Below, piece after piece: positions 31,067 through 40,353 of a stretch of 64,000 nucleotides of DNA (positions within the stretch are counted from its first letter, which is position 1; every line of letters starts with the position of its first letter). The DNA comes from Cubamyces lactineus (Eukaryota > Basidiomycota > Agaricomycetes > Polyporales > Polyporaceae): assembly GCA_022376465.1 (NCBI GenBank), contig JACDTU010000012.1, positions 620,001-684,000 of the forward strand, written 5' to 3'. A program made the position numbers and the translations under genes. The notes below the pieces were generated by a model. That model searched no databases and was not told the DNA's origin. It saw nothing but the letters and a program-made list of their open reading frames with translations.

Positions 31067-34000
31067 ATGTCCGATATATCTGCCTCCACCGACTTGCGTT
31101 TCTCTCACCTCTTCCGAGACGCACTGTACTCCCAGCTCTCCTTGTCCTCGCTTCGCACACATGTCATGACCTCGACTCCTGCGAGCCCGACTCGCCCTTC
31201 TCCTAGCGACCTCCAATCCCACTTGTACGCCTCGTTCCTCCAGCGCAAGACTGCGGATGTAGCGCTCCGAATTTCCGGCACATGGCACGCGGTATACAGG
31301 CTGCATCGTGTTATCCTCATACAAGCCGTGCGTAGCTGCTGGTTTACCGCATATCGCCCCGCTCATATGGTTGCCATCAGGGCTTCTTCCAATCCCTGTT
31401 TACGTCTGGATTCAGCGAATCAAAAGCTAAGCACTCCGGCCATCGAGCGGATGCAGAATATATCGACATCGTCTTCGACGATCTAAATATCACAAGAGCA
31501 GGTGAGCCCCGTATTCCCTCGACAGGTAGTGCAAATATGCGACGTTGTACTGAGAAAATTCACTCTGCAGCTTTCGAGTGCGTAATGTCGCGCACAACTA
31601 GGACGAATCCCGCGGACATGACACTAATATACGTATTTTCACCAACAGAGTATGTATCGCAAGATTGTACGGCGGTGGACCGCCCCTCTGGATATCCCCC
31701 TCCATGATACCCACCCCTACTTGCCCACTGACGCCCCCTTTCGCGTCAGGCGGGCCTGACTATACCCCTCCGCAGCCTGGGGGCGCGTTCCCGACCAGCC
31801 TCGATATATCCTCCTCTCCGGATCTACCGCCTGGGCACCATCCAGCCACGCCTCGTTTCTTGCTTTCACTCTTGGCTACTGCGACGTTCCTCTCCATACC
31901 GTCTGTTGCCTCGCACGCGCTGTCTGCTGTCCTACGCACGGTAGGCCCGCATACTGTTGTTAGGTACCTGAACTTCGCTATTGGGCGTGGGATAGGGCCA
32001 CCGAGCGAGGCAGGGGCAGAGTCTGACGAATATGAGCGCGAAGACAGCCCTGCTGTAGGATTGGAGCAGGTCGCTGAACTCATCAAGGAGGAAGATGCCT
32101 CGTTCGACTCCTCGGTCGACGTGACTCCGCGCGATACTACCCCGGTGGGTAGCGCTTCACAGTCCGTCAAGGAAGAGCCGAAGCACTCTCGTATATGTGG
32201 TTCGCAAGACATGGATTCCGATACTGACTCCGAGTATCACGGAGACAATGACGGCAAGCCGAAAGACGAGCGCATGGAGCCGTGCTACTACTACGGCGCC
32301 GTCTCCGACAAGGTGGGCGAGGCCGCTGCGTGCTGGCTCACTCGATGGGGTATCGATATGCTCCGCTATGAGGAACAAGCTATGGCATCCGAGACGGGCG
32401 CCGTCAACAGACCCGGGGGCTCCTCGTGGGCTCCCGCGGCGTACTACGCACCACTGGATAGTGAACGGCCAGGGTCTGCTCCTCCCGAAATGCGGGGCTC
32501 CCGGACGGGTGCTTCGTCCTATAGTCGGTTCAGCCGGACGGAGGTTGCAATACCGGTGATCTGGCGGAGAGGAGGGCTGAGCGCGCGGTGGGTGCGCGGG
32601 ATCTTGTCATCCGATGCGCTGTTTGTGAGGGGAGAGAAGGAGAGGTACGAGGTGGTGCGGAGCGTGGTCGAGATGCGAAGGGCTGCGCGAGCAAAAGGCG
32701 TTCCCGGCGAGCCTGAAGAAGTGGAGGAAGCTGAGTTCGAAAGGCTCTTCCGGGAGGGCATCTACTATGCGAACTTGGTTTGTGTTCCTGTTCGTGTCAT
32801 GTACGCCATAGCTGACTGCCCGCATAGAATTTGGATGATCTCATGACGATATCCGGGGACGTATCACCATCCACAGGAAAGCCCTTCGTGCCCCTGCCTG
32901 TTCTCCAATCTGCCCACTGGAACCAATCCGCGCTGTACCACCGTATCACATCCCGACATACTGGCACGTCCTCCCCAACTCTATCTCCCGCAGGCGGTGC
33001 GGCGAAAGAGCTCGGTCTTGGGATACCTCCTGCGGAGATACCGAAGCACACCATCCACCCGGAAGAGCAGGACAAGGCCTTCTTCCCTATCCCAGGCGAC
33101 TCTTCCCTGCGACTGGGCGATAGCACGGGCCTCGAAGGCGCGTCCATGGAACAGCTCTTCGACATGGGCAGTACGAAGAAGGGCACAAACTCTACCGAGG
33201 CCAACTTCTTCGGATTGGAACAAGCCCGCCGACCCGCTTCTGCGTTCGCGACATCCTCCTCCGAAGGTGCCAACGCCAACGCCAATGTCAACGTCGGCGG
33301 GGCTGCCGCGACGCAGTGGACGGCGCACCCGCCCTTCCGCTTCGCGGTCGAGTTCTGGGACGTCGACGCGCTGAAGGAGAAGAGCCGGCTGCACTCGCAC
33401 ACGATCTGGTACGCGGGCAGCCTGTACAACGTCTACGTCCAGGTCGTCCGCAAGAAGGGCGTCCAGCTCGGGATATACCTCCACCGCCAGTCGACGGTCG
33501 ACCCCATCCCCTTGTCGTCCACCCCGGCCGTCGGCATGCTGTCGTCTCCGCCGCGCGAGAGGGGCGCGATGGGCCGTGGGCTGTCTGCGTCCGTGTCGAG
33601 TCCGCGGCCGGCGTCGCTTGCCGGGAGCGCAGGTACGCCGTCTCCGACGCCCATGTCCCCGCTTGGGCGTACGAGCACGACTGTGTCGATGCCGAACTCG
33701 CCTGCGACCGCGACGAGCTCTACACTCTCCTCCTCTGTACCCAACGGGAACGGCTTCGCGCGCTCCTCTGCGAACTTGCACGGGAGCAGCCACAGCATAG
33801 GGGCATCCCCGCTGACACCGCTATCACTGCCGGTCACATTGCCGGCGATGGCGCCCCCAGTTGCGCCCCCACAGCCGTACCGCGATCCGCGCCCGGCGGT
33901 GAGCGCGTACTTTACGATCGCGTGCGCGAGCGCGACGGGGGCGAGCCTGACGCGGTTCACGAGTGCGCCGGACGTGTTCTCGGTGAGCCAGAGCTGGGGG

Positions 34001-34129
34001 TGGAAGTCGAGCTCGTTGAGGGCGGAGGAGTATCTGGAGGTGGATGCGGAGGGACAGCCGGCGGCAGCGGTCATGCCTGCGCGGAGGGAGGTCAGTCTGC
34101 GGGCGACTGTCGTGCTGGGTGTGGTGTGA
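31067..34129 (+). CDS. Large BTB/POZ-domain protein, germ-cell-less-like layout
   Basis: Five exons (31067-31327, 31381-31501, 31571-31577, 31649-32777, 32828-34129) give 939 aa. The BTB domain covers residues about 45-165: FLQRKTADVALRI, HAVYRLHRVILIQAGFFQS, YIDIVFDDLNITRAAFE, VCIARLYGGGP. A BACK-like helical region follows (FLLSLLATATFLSIPSVASH, VGPHTVVRYLNFAIG), then SDKVGEAAACWLTRWGIDML, and a beta-rich C-terminal domain (FRFAVEFWDVDALKEKSRLH, WYAGSLYNVYVQVVRKKGVQ) interrupted by Ser/Pro linkers. BTB proteins commonly dimerise and serve as Cul3 adaptors. The fungal protein of this layout has no assigned function that I know of. The 7-nt third exon (CTTTCGA) is needed to read AAFEVCIARLY. 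Confidence 0.85.
31571..31577 (+). other. 7-nt microexon in the BTB domain
   Basis: CTTTCGA is flanked by acceptor CTCTGCAG and donor GTGCGT. With the last base of exon 2 and the first of exon 4 it reads Ala-Phe-Glu. The flanking introns are 69 and 71 nt. Confidence 0.8.
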
Positions 34130-34397
34130 GATGAGGCGGTTGTTGTGCATGTGTGGTCTGCTGTCGCGTTTGCTAGAGCTCTGTTTGTCGTCTCGCTTTC
34201 TGCTGTCATGTACCACTGTATTCTAGCATGCCGCGTTTGACGCTAGCTCTTACGACCTGTCATGATGTATACGTCCTCGTACATAACACATCCTGTATAT
34301 TATCGTACATACCAGCTATCTCTACCTCCAGATCCGAGCATCCTAAATCCTGAATAGATCCTACAGCACACATTTACCGTTGTCTCAGGGGGCGCTC

Positions 34398-35368
34398 TCA
34401 GCGTCTGCGCTTCCCCTTGCTCGCATCGAGCACCTCCTCCTTGCGCGCCTCGACGCGCTGGAGAAACTCGACCTTCTCGAGGTATCCTCCACCGCGCCGG
34501 TTCGCCTCGAGTTCATCCTTGACTGTGGAGCCAGTCGCGGCGGCGCCCTCGACGTGCGCGCGCCAGTCCATCGCGGACTTGTCGAGCGTGCTGAGCTTCT
34601 TCGCGGGCTGCTTCTTCGGGATCGGCGCGAGCGTCGTCTTGGGCTTCCGCGGCCCGGGACGCTTGCCTGGCGGTTTCGCCGTCGCGCTCGTGCCAGTGCT
34701 TGTGCTCGTGTTGCCAGGAGTGGCGGAAGAAGACGGGGTATCAGCGGAGGGAGTGGCGGCGGCGGCGGCGGATTCGTTGCCGTGGGACGCGGAGGAAACG
34801 GCGTTGTCCTTGTCCTCTGGAGGTGTCCATAGTGGCCATTGTTTCGCTTCTGGCGAATCGGCGGGGACTTCTTTGACCTCTCTGTGCGACCTTGTCAGCA
34901 CGGCGCGTGGACGCGGGGGCAGGAAGCGCGTGGGACGCACGTAATCTCCTCGCCCGCGAATCTATAGCGTTTGACGATCTTCACCGTCTGCGGTGCCGCG
35001 GGTGCCGGGGCTGCGTCGGAGGAGGCAGGGGCGTTCAGGGAGGCCTTGAACGCGGCGTAGACCTCGTCGGCGCTTCTGATCTGGGCAAGTCAGACGGGCC
35101 GATGCGGAGAGGGTGGGGGGCGGAGGAAGAGGATGCGCACTGCCTGGTTGCCGTGCTTTGCGAAGGTGCTGTCACGGATGGTCCTGCGGTGTCCGTTCGA
35201 GCGCGCTTTGGCGCGGGGCGTTCAGAGTCCGAGACGTCCGAGCCTGCGAACGGGGACGGAGGTATGATGAGATGGGAGGGTGCAATGGAGAGACAAGGGC
35301 TTTGGGTGGGATTTACCTGGGCCGTTTGGCGGGACGTAGTCTGGATCGTTGTCGGAGTCAGAGTCCAT
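34398..35368 (-). CDS. swc5: SWR1-complex protein 5 (BCNT-C domain)
   Basis: Four minus-strand exons (35368-35317, 35243-35141, 35075-34941, 34881-34398) give 257 aa. The N-terminus is acidic (MDSDSDNDPDYVPP) and the middle has SADEVYAAFKASLN and KIVKRYRFAGEEIT. The C-terminus carries the BCNT domain: KLSTLDKSAMDWRAHVE, then ELEANRRGGGYLEKVEFLQR, ending KGKRRR. This order is specific to Swc5/CFDP1, the subunit that activates H2A.Z exchange by the SWR1 remodeller through its acidic DEF/Y-like N-terminal motif; DYVPP is the candidate here. The middle Ala/Thr/Ser linker is low-complexity. It starts 223 bp from the divergent cullin-like gene. Confidence 0.92.
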
Positions 35369-35591
35369 GGGAGGCTGAAAGACGATGGTGGTGGTGGTTG
35401 TGGTGGAAGAGGGCAAAGGCGCGTTTGGGCGGGGGAGGAAGAGCCGCCGCGCTGGTCGATGGCAGCAAGGCAGCAAGGGAAGATTGATGGAGGCGCGCGG
35501 GTGTGTTTTATTCACGCTCGCTCTGCACCAGGAGCTCTCTCCGCGCCTCGACCTTGGCTCCTCCCACTCGTCCGCTCCCGCTCTCGCTCTC

Positions 35592-36680
35592 ATGCCAGCA
35601 GAGTGCACCGTCAAACGACCGTCCCCTGCGCCGCCGCCCGCCAACGGCCACGCCAGCGCCTCCGACCGCCAACCCGCCCCTGGCCCCCCGCCGCTCCCCA
35701 ATCCGTCCACGGGCAGCGCGAACCCCTCGGCCTCTCTGCACGCGCTCTGGGGCTATCTGCACCCCGCGCTCGACCACATCGTCCGCGCACCGACGAACAA
35801 CCCCTCCAAGGCCCCCGCGATCGACGTCAGCTACCACATGGGCGTGCACACCGCCGTCTACAACTACTTCACCGCCCAATCCGACTCCTCTCCTGCCCCG
35901 ACCGGCCTCGCCGGTTTTCCCGCTCGCTTTTCCATCCAAAACGACAAGGGCAAGGCCAGCGGCGCAGACCTCTACGAACAGCTTGATCGCTATTACGCGG
36001 ACGTCGCGCGCGAGATCTTCCTCGGGGCACCCGCGGACGACTCTTCGCTCATACACTACCTCGTTCCCTGCTTCAACCGCTATTCCGCAGGCACGCAGTC
36101 TGTAAGCCGCCTGCTCAACTACGTCAACCGACACTACGTCAAACGCGCGATAGACGAGGACCGCGGCTGGCTCCGCCTCGCGGACGTCCTCGATGCCGTC
36201 GCACGCACCATCCGCGAAGACGACACCCGCGAAAAAGTGCAGAAGCGGCTGCGCGAGCGCCGCACGGAGGAGCTCAAAAAGTGGGGGTACAGAGAAGGCG
36301 ACCCACCCGCGCGCGTCGCGCAGATCGAGTCGTACGCGGAGGCGGCGAGCGCACCGGACCGCGTCGTGTCGCTCACCGCGGTCGCGTATCGGCAGTTTAG
36401 GATCGAGGTGATTGAGCCGCTCTTGGCGGCGCCGAAGCTGAAAGCGTCGAAAGGAGGCAAAAAGAAGAGGCCGCCGCCGACGAACAGCGAGAAGCCGCCT
36501 TTACCTCGGGGACGGCTCGCGCGGGCGGTGAAGGAGCTGTTGGAGTCGAAAGGGGGCGACGAGGAGGAAACGCGGCGGCTGGCGGGGGAACTGGCGATTG
36601 CGTTGCGGACAGTGGGCATCAAGGTGGACCATCCGCTACGCAAAAAGCTGGACAAGTACATCCCTCCGGAACAGCGTTGA
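35592..36680 (+). CDS. Cullin N-terminal repeat-only protein
   Basis: A single exon of 362 aa from ATG 35592; the open frame continues upstream without an ATG in good context. After a Pro-rich leader of 45 residues comes LHALWGYLHPALDHIVRAP, then YHMGVHTAVYNYFTAQ, GADLYEQLDRYYADVAREIF, LVPCFNRYSAGTQSVSRLLN, YVNRHYVKRAIDEDRGWLRL. This follows the first cullin repeats (for example the W-x2-L-x-P opening, the YT.VYNYC-like and YLNRHWVRR-like segments). The protein then ends in a basic Lys-rich stretch and a short helical tail. It has no cullin-homology domain, so no Rbx1 site and no neddylation Lys. Either it is a true short paralogue or the family match is superficial. Confidence 0.75.
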   Translation: MPAECTVKRPSPAPPPANGHASASDRQPAPGPPPLPNPSTGSANPSASLHALWGYLHPALDHIVRAPTNNPSKAPAIDVSYHMGVHTAVYNYFTAQSDSSPAPTGLAGFPARFSIQNDKGKASGADLYEQLDRYYADVAREIFLGAPADDSSLIHYLVPCFNRYSAGTQSVSRLLNYVNRHYVKRAIDEDRGWLRLADVLDAVARTIREDDTREKVQKRLRERRTEELKKWGYREGDPPARVAQIESYAEAASAPDRVVSLTAVAYRQFRIEVIEPLLAAPKLKASKGGKKKRPPPTNSEKPPLPRGRLARAVKELLESKGGDEEETRRLAGELAIALRTVGIKVDHPLRKKLDKYIPPEQR

Positions 36681-37110
36681 CGATCCAGTCATGGTGATTT
36701 CAGGGCTTCAGGTTGTTAGGTATACATATCTTGTCGGAGGCCTTCCTTCCTCACTCTTTGTCTTCCAACACGATGTTGGTATTATACATGCATCTTCAAA
36801 AGGATCCTGAAGGCCGTTCAGTCAATGGCTTGACACCCTTTGCCCGATGTCCTGCAGAAGAGACTCGGAAATGAGCTGCGCACGACTGGCGGCTCTCTGA
36901 TTTCCCGATGTTCTCGGACACCGAACCGATCATCATATATGCAAGCGTCTATCTAATCTGCTTAGCGCACCCAAGCAGCCACCGAGATCTGGGTGTACGT
37001 TCACTTTGACCGCATCCAACACCTCAGTTACTTGAAAGTTGAACGAGTGCTGCATATTTCTCCCACATACACTCTATCTGCGATATACCGCGATACAGCC
37101 CAATCTGAAG
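36681..37110. other. Short intergenic region
   Basis: It holds the 3' region of the cullin-like gene and the leader of the next gene. Nothing else is seen. Confidence 0.55.
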
Positions 37111-37567
37111 ATGACGTCCCTCTACGAATCTCTGATACTAAAGCTCGCGAACGTCGTCGAGCTCGCTACCCAAGACCAAGGCGCGTTCACTCCACAGGCC
37201 AAGCAGGCACTTGTCCGCTCGGTGCGTAGGGCCTTACGTGCCATGGAAATGTGTGCTCACGATAGCTACTTAGACCAAAGACTTCAAAGATAGCGTGAGA
37301 GAGGCTCATCAGTACGCGAGAACCTTGCCGGGAGGGGAGCTGTCCGTGGAAGAGCAAGACGAGGTCATCGACATGCTGGAAAAGCTGAAGGAGCGCAAGC
37401 GGTGAGTAGAACGTTGCCGTCTTGTCTCTGTGGATTGACACTGAAGGGACCTGGTCATAAGACGCCAACTCGCCGAGTTTGCAGAGAAAGTCAGCACGAT
37501 CTCCTCGTCCCAGCAGGACACCAGCTTGAAGATGGAGGTCGACTCGACTGCGTCTACACCGGCATAA
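37111..37567 (+). CDS. Small coiled-coil protein, candidate Mediator subunit 9
   Basis: Three exons (37111-37221, 37274-37401, 37462-37567) give 114 aa. The sequence is almost wholly helical: MTSLYESLILKLANVVELA, then DFKDSVREAHQYARTLPGGE, EEQDEVIDMLEKLKERKRRQ, and an acidic Ser/Thr tail. The LPGGELSVEEQDEVIDMLE segment, with a short N-terminal helix followed by a coiled coil, is the layout of fungal Med9/Cse2 in the Mediator middle module. The assignment is by pattern and size only and could be wrong. The gene structure itself (three exons, consistent phases) is well supported. Confidence 0.6.
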
Positions 37568-37838
37568 GACGTTCAAAACGACCGCAGCTTGACATACGCA
37601 ACGGCTGCCGTGTATATGCCTCGGAATTGCGATCGAGACTGGACAACATTCATTCCGCCTCACCCATGCGTGGACCGCGTATTGTCGTCAGCCACATCCT
37701 ATCCGTGACAGTGGCCCAACATCTCGCACTACCTTACCCCCTTCTTGGCCCAGGACGGCATATCTTCGTCACCAGGCTGGCCCTCATCACTGCTCTTCTC
37801 GCTATCTAACCTTTTGCTTTCGCAATTTCTTACACACT

Positions 37839-39825
37839 ATGCATCCCACTCTGCCCTCTGTGCTCTCGGTCACCGGTCTTCTCTTCCTCGCCTGCTGCAC
37901 AGACTTGGCCTCAGCGGCAGACGCTCCGAACGTTACATGGATCGCTCCTGCCGCCGGCGACTCGTACGCTTCGGGCGGCACCATCGTCGGGCGGTGGGCT
38001 TCGGAAGATACGGTGGTCTCGCCGTCTTTCCGGATATGCGTGACGGACGGTGGGAATCAGGTCTCTGCTCGCAGTAGTCACGGCGACGATGGCGACAATA
38101 ACGACGACGACTCTGGAGAGGATGATGATGATGGCGGCAATGACGATGATGGCAAGGGCAAGGAGGAGGAAAGCGGCGGCGCTGACAGCGGTGATGACTC
38201 TGAAGGCGGAAGTTGCGGCGAGGCTGTATGGCCGACAATTGGACTGTCCGAGGATGGCTCGCACTTCATACACCTGTAAGCCACACCGTCTCTTCGCCGT
38301 CTAAGCGTTTCCTAAACCTGACTCTGCACTAGCTCTTTGCCAAATGTCACCGCCGTAGCGCAGTGTTACCTGGAAATGGTGGACAACTTCGGAGACAAGA
38401 TGGTCTCCCCAACGTTCTCCTTTGGGGGTCAGCATCCCTCTCCTTGTTAATGAATGATTCACCTCACAAGCGTCGTCTGTCCATGCAGGTTCCGCCGATG
38501 CACAGTCCACTGACGCTGCGTCCGCCGCCGCCGCCGACTCACAATCAGGCTCATCCAGCGCCGACGCCAATAATCCAGCCGCAACCTCACCCGCAACCAC
38601 TGACTCGTCCAACTCGCCCGACTCAGTCAACTCAGCCGATTCAGCCAACTCAGCCAATTCAGCCAACTCAGCCTCCACCCCCTCCGGTACCGGCCTAGGA
38701 GCCGTCTTCCAGACTCCCAGCGCCCCACAAACCCTTCCCTCACTCGACGAATCGCACGTACCTGTGCCTACCGCAGCCTACGCCGTCCCCCTCTCGCTCG
38801 TCGGCTCCGTCATTCTCGCCGCCGGCGGACTCTCCGTGCACCAGCGGCGCAAGCTCCGGAACGAGCGCCTGCAAGAACAAGCGTACCTCGCGCAGGCGCG
38901 CGGCGGCGCTCCCGCCCTCTCGCGGCACTCCACCCTCAGCTTCGCGGGGTTCATGAACCTAGGGTCGCGCCCGCATTCGTCGCGCGCGCCGTCGTCGATG
39001 TCGATCTCGCGCGTCCCGCGGGTCGACAAGCAGCCGTACCCGCAGTCGCGCTCGACGAGCGTGAACCGGACGCGTGCGTGGCGGAGGGACGTGTCGCACC
39101 ATCACGAGCGGCGGCCGGAGTACCTCCCGCGCCTGAGCGACGAGGACACGCTCGCGTGGCGCAGCGAGGATGCGCACAGCGTCCGTTCGAGCGGGGAATA
39201 TATGAAGGGGTTCACGGCGCTCCCCGTTAGGCAGGAGCCCCGTCGGGCGACGCGCGAGCCGTTCCACGCGAGCAGCGGGGGTGGCGGCAGGGCGAGGCGG
39301 ACGACCATACCTACGAGCGCGTTTTGGGCGGGCGCGTCTCCTGTGTTCCCGCTCTCGGATACGGACAGCTTCTGTAGTGACGGGTACGGGGGCGGCGGGT
39401 ACGGCCATCGCACAGATCATTCTTACACGAAGGGCGGCAAGTACGATGAGGTGGACGAAGACGAGGAGTGGGGACGGCTGAAGCGCAAAGGTCGGACGCT
39501 CGTCGATCCGGGTCCTCTATCACGCGACGCTGCTCGTGGCGGCGGCGGCGGAGAGGCGTACTTGAACGCGTCCGTGAACGACTCGGTCATGGAGCGCTAC
39601 TTCAACACGTCGCCCGTCCCACCTGCGCTCTCCCCCGGAGGTCCTCCGCGACGCCCGCACTCGGACGCGCTCGCGCGCCCTGAGAGGCTGTACGTCAAAC
39701 GGTATGCGGATGGTGGCCGTCATGGTGAGGACCGTGGTGGGCTGTTGCCGCCGGCCCCGAAGGATACAGAGAGGGACTTGTACGACGCGGTCGCAAGGCG
39801 GATCGCGAGGGATCCTGACGCGTAG
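37839..39825 (+). CDS. Secreted-domain single-pass membrane protein, Kre9/Ser-Thr-rich type
   Basis: Exons 37839-38275, 38333-38427 and 38489-39825 give 622 aa. There is a signal peptide (VLSVTGLLFLACCTDLASA). An N-terminal beta-sandwich-like domain follows: NVTWIAPAAGDSYASGGTIV, then RICVTDGG, an Asp/Asn/Gly-rich insert, and FIHLSLPNVTAVAQCYLEMV, FGDKMVSPTFSFG. This resembles the Kre9/Knh1-type 'Ser-Thr-rich' extracellular domain of fungal surface proteins. A Ser/Ala/Asn stalk with SAN repeats leads to one transmembrane helix near residue 270 (AAYAVPLSLVGSVILAAGG), then a basic stop-transfer HQRRKLRNERL and a cytoplasmic tail of about 330 residues rich in Ser, Arg and Tyr. The layout suggests a wall-facing receptor or sensor. 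There is no kinase or known signalling domain. Confidence 0.82.
38095..38215 (+). repeat. GAC/GAT/GGC acidic low-complexity tract
   Basis: Irregular GAC, GAT, AAC and GGC triplets encode an Asp/Asn/Gly/Glu-rich insert within the extracellular domain. It may bind cations, but no EF-hand is complete. Confidence 0.7.
38620..38676 (+). repeat. 9-bp tandem repeats (SAN)n
   Basis: Near-exact copies of AACTCAGCC encode Ser-Ala-Asn repeats in the stalk of the membrane protein. A prime site for length variation between strains. Confidence 0.8.
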
Positions 39826-40353
39826 CACCCTGCGTATAAGAGTAGTCCGTTGTGCACTCCTAGCCCTCTCGATGTATCCGACCAGAGAGCGATAGCGTCT
39901 TATCCCTGCCTGTCTTCGTGATTCGCGGACATGTATTCTCGCCAACAAGCTGGAGTGCGTAGCCCAGTATACAATTCTTCGAGCGAGCGAGTGCCTTTAG
40001 TCCACGACCTTCTCAATTCAGTGCGTACCACCTACAAACATTAAAGCCCAGGCAGCCGACTTCCATCTGCAACTGTTATATGGTAAAATACAAGTACAAT
40101 GCTCTCAGTGGACGTACAACATATTACAACGAACGAACATACGACGGCGAAAACGAAGGTGTCGAATAACACGATAAGTTACGTGCTAACCTGTGGAGCG
40201 AATGGCAACGCAAAGGAGGTATATATGCGTCCTGTAACGTATATGCACTATAAGGTGGGGTACGATATAAAGCTATTAACGCGCCTTTTGGCATCGAAAG
40301 TGTATGCGAATGCGTGGTCGGTTCAAAGAGCGGAACGGGGTCTGAACAAGGTG
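39826..40353. other. Intergenic between convergent genes
   Basis: AT-richer 3' regions of both neighbours. Nothing else is seen. Confidence 0.55.

Noticed and set aside
32981..34209. Long open frames on the opposite strand and in the +1 frame over the BTB gene (for example 33316-34134 plus, 32981-33793 minus)
   Set aside because: They are Arg/Ala/Gly-rich by-products of GC-rich third positions in the genuine exon 32828-34129, which contains the recognisable beta-domain motifs.
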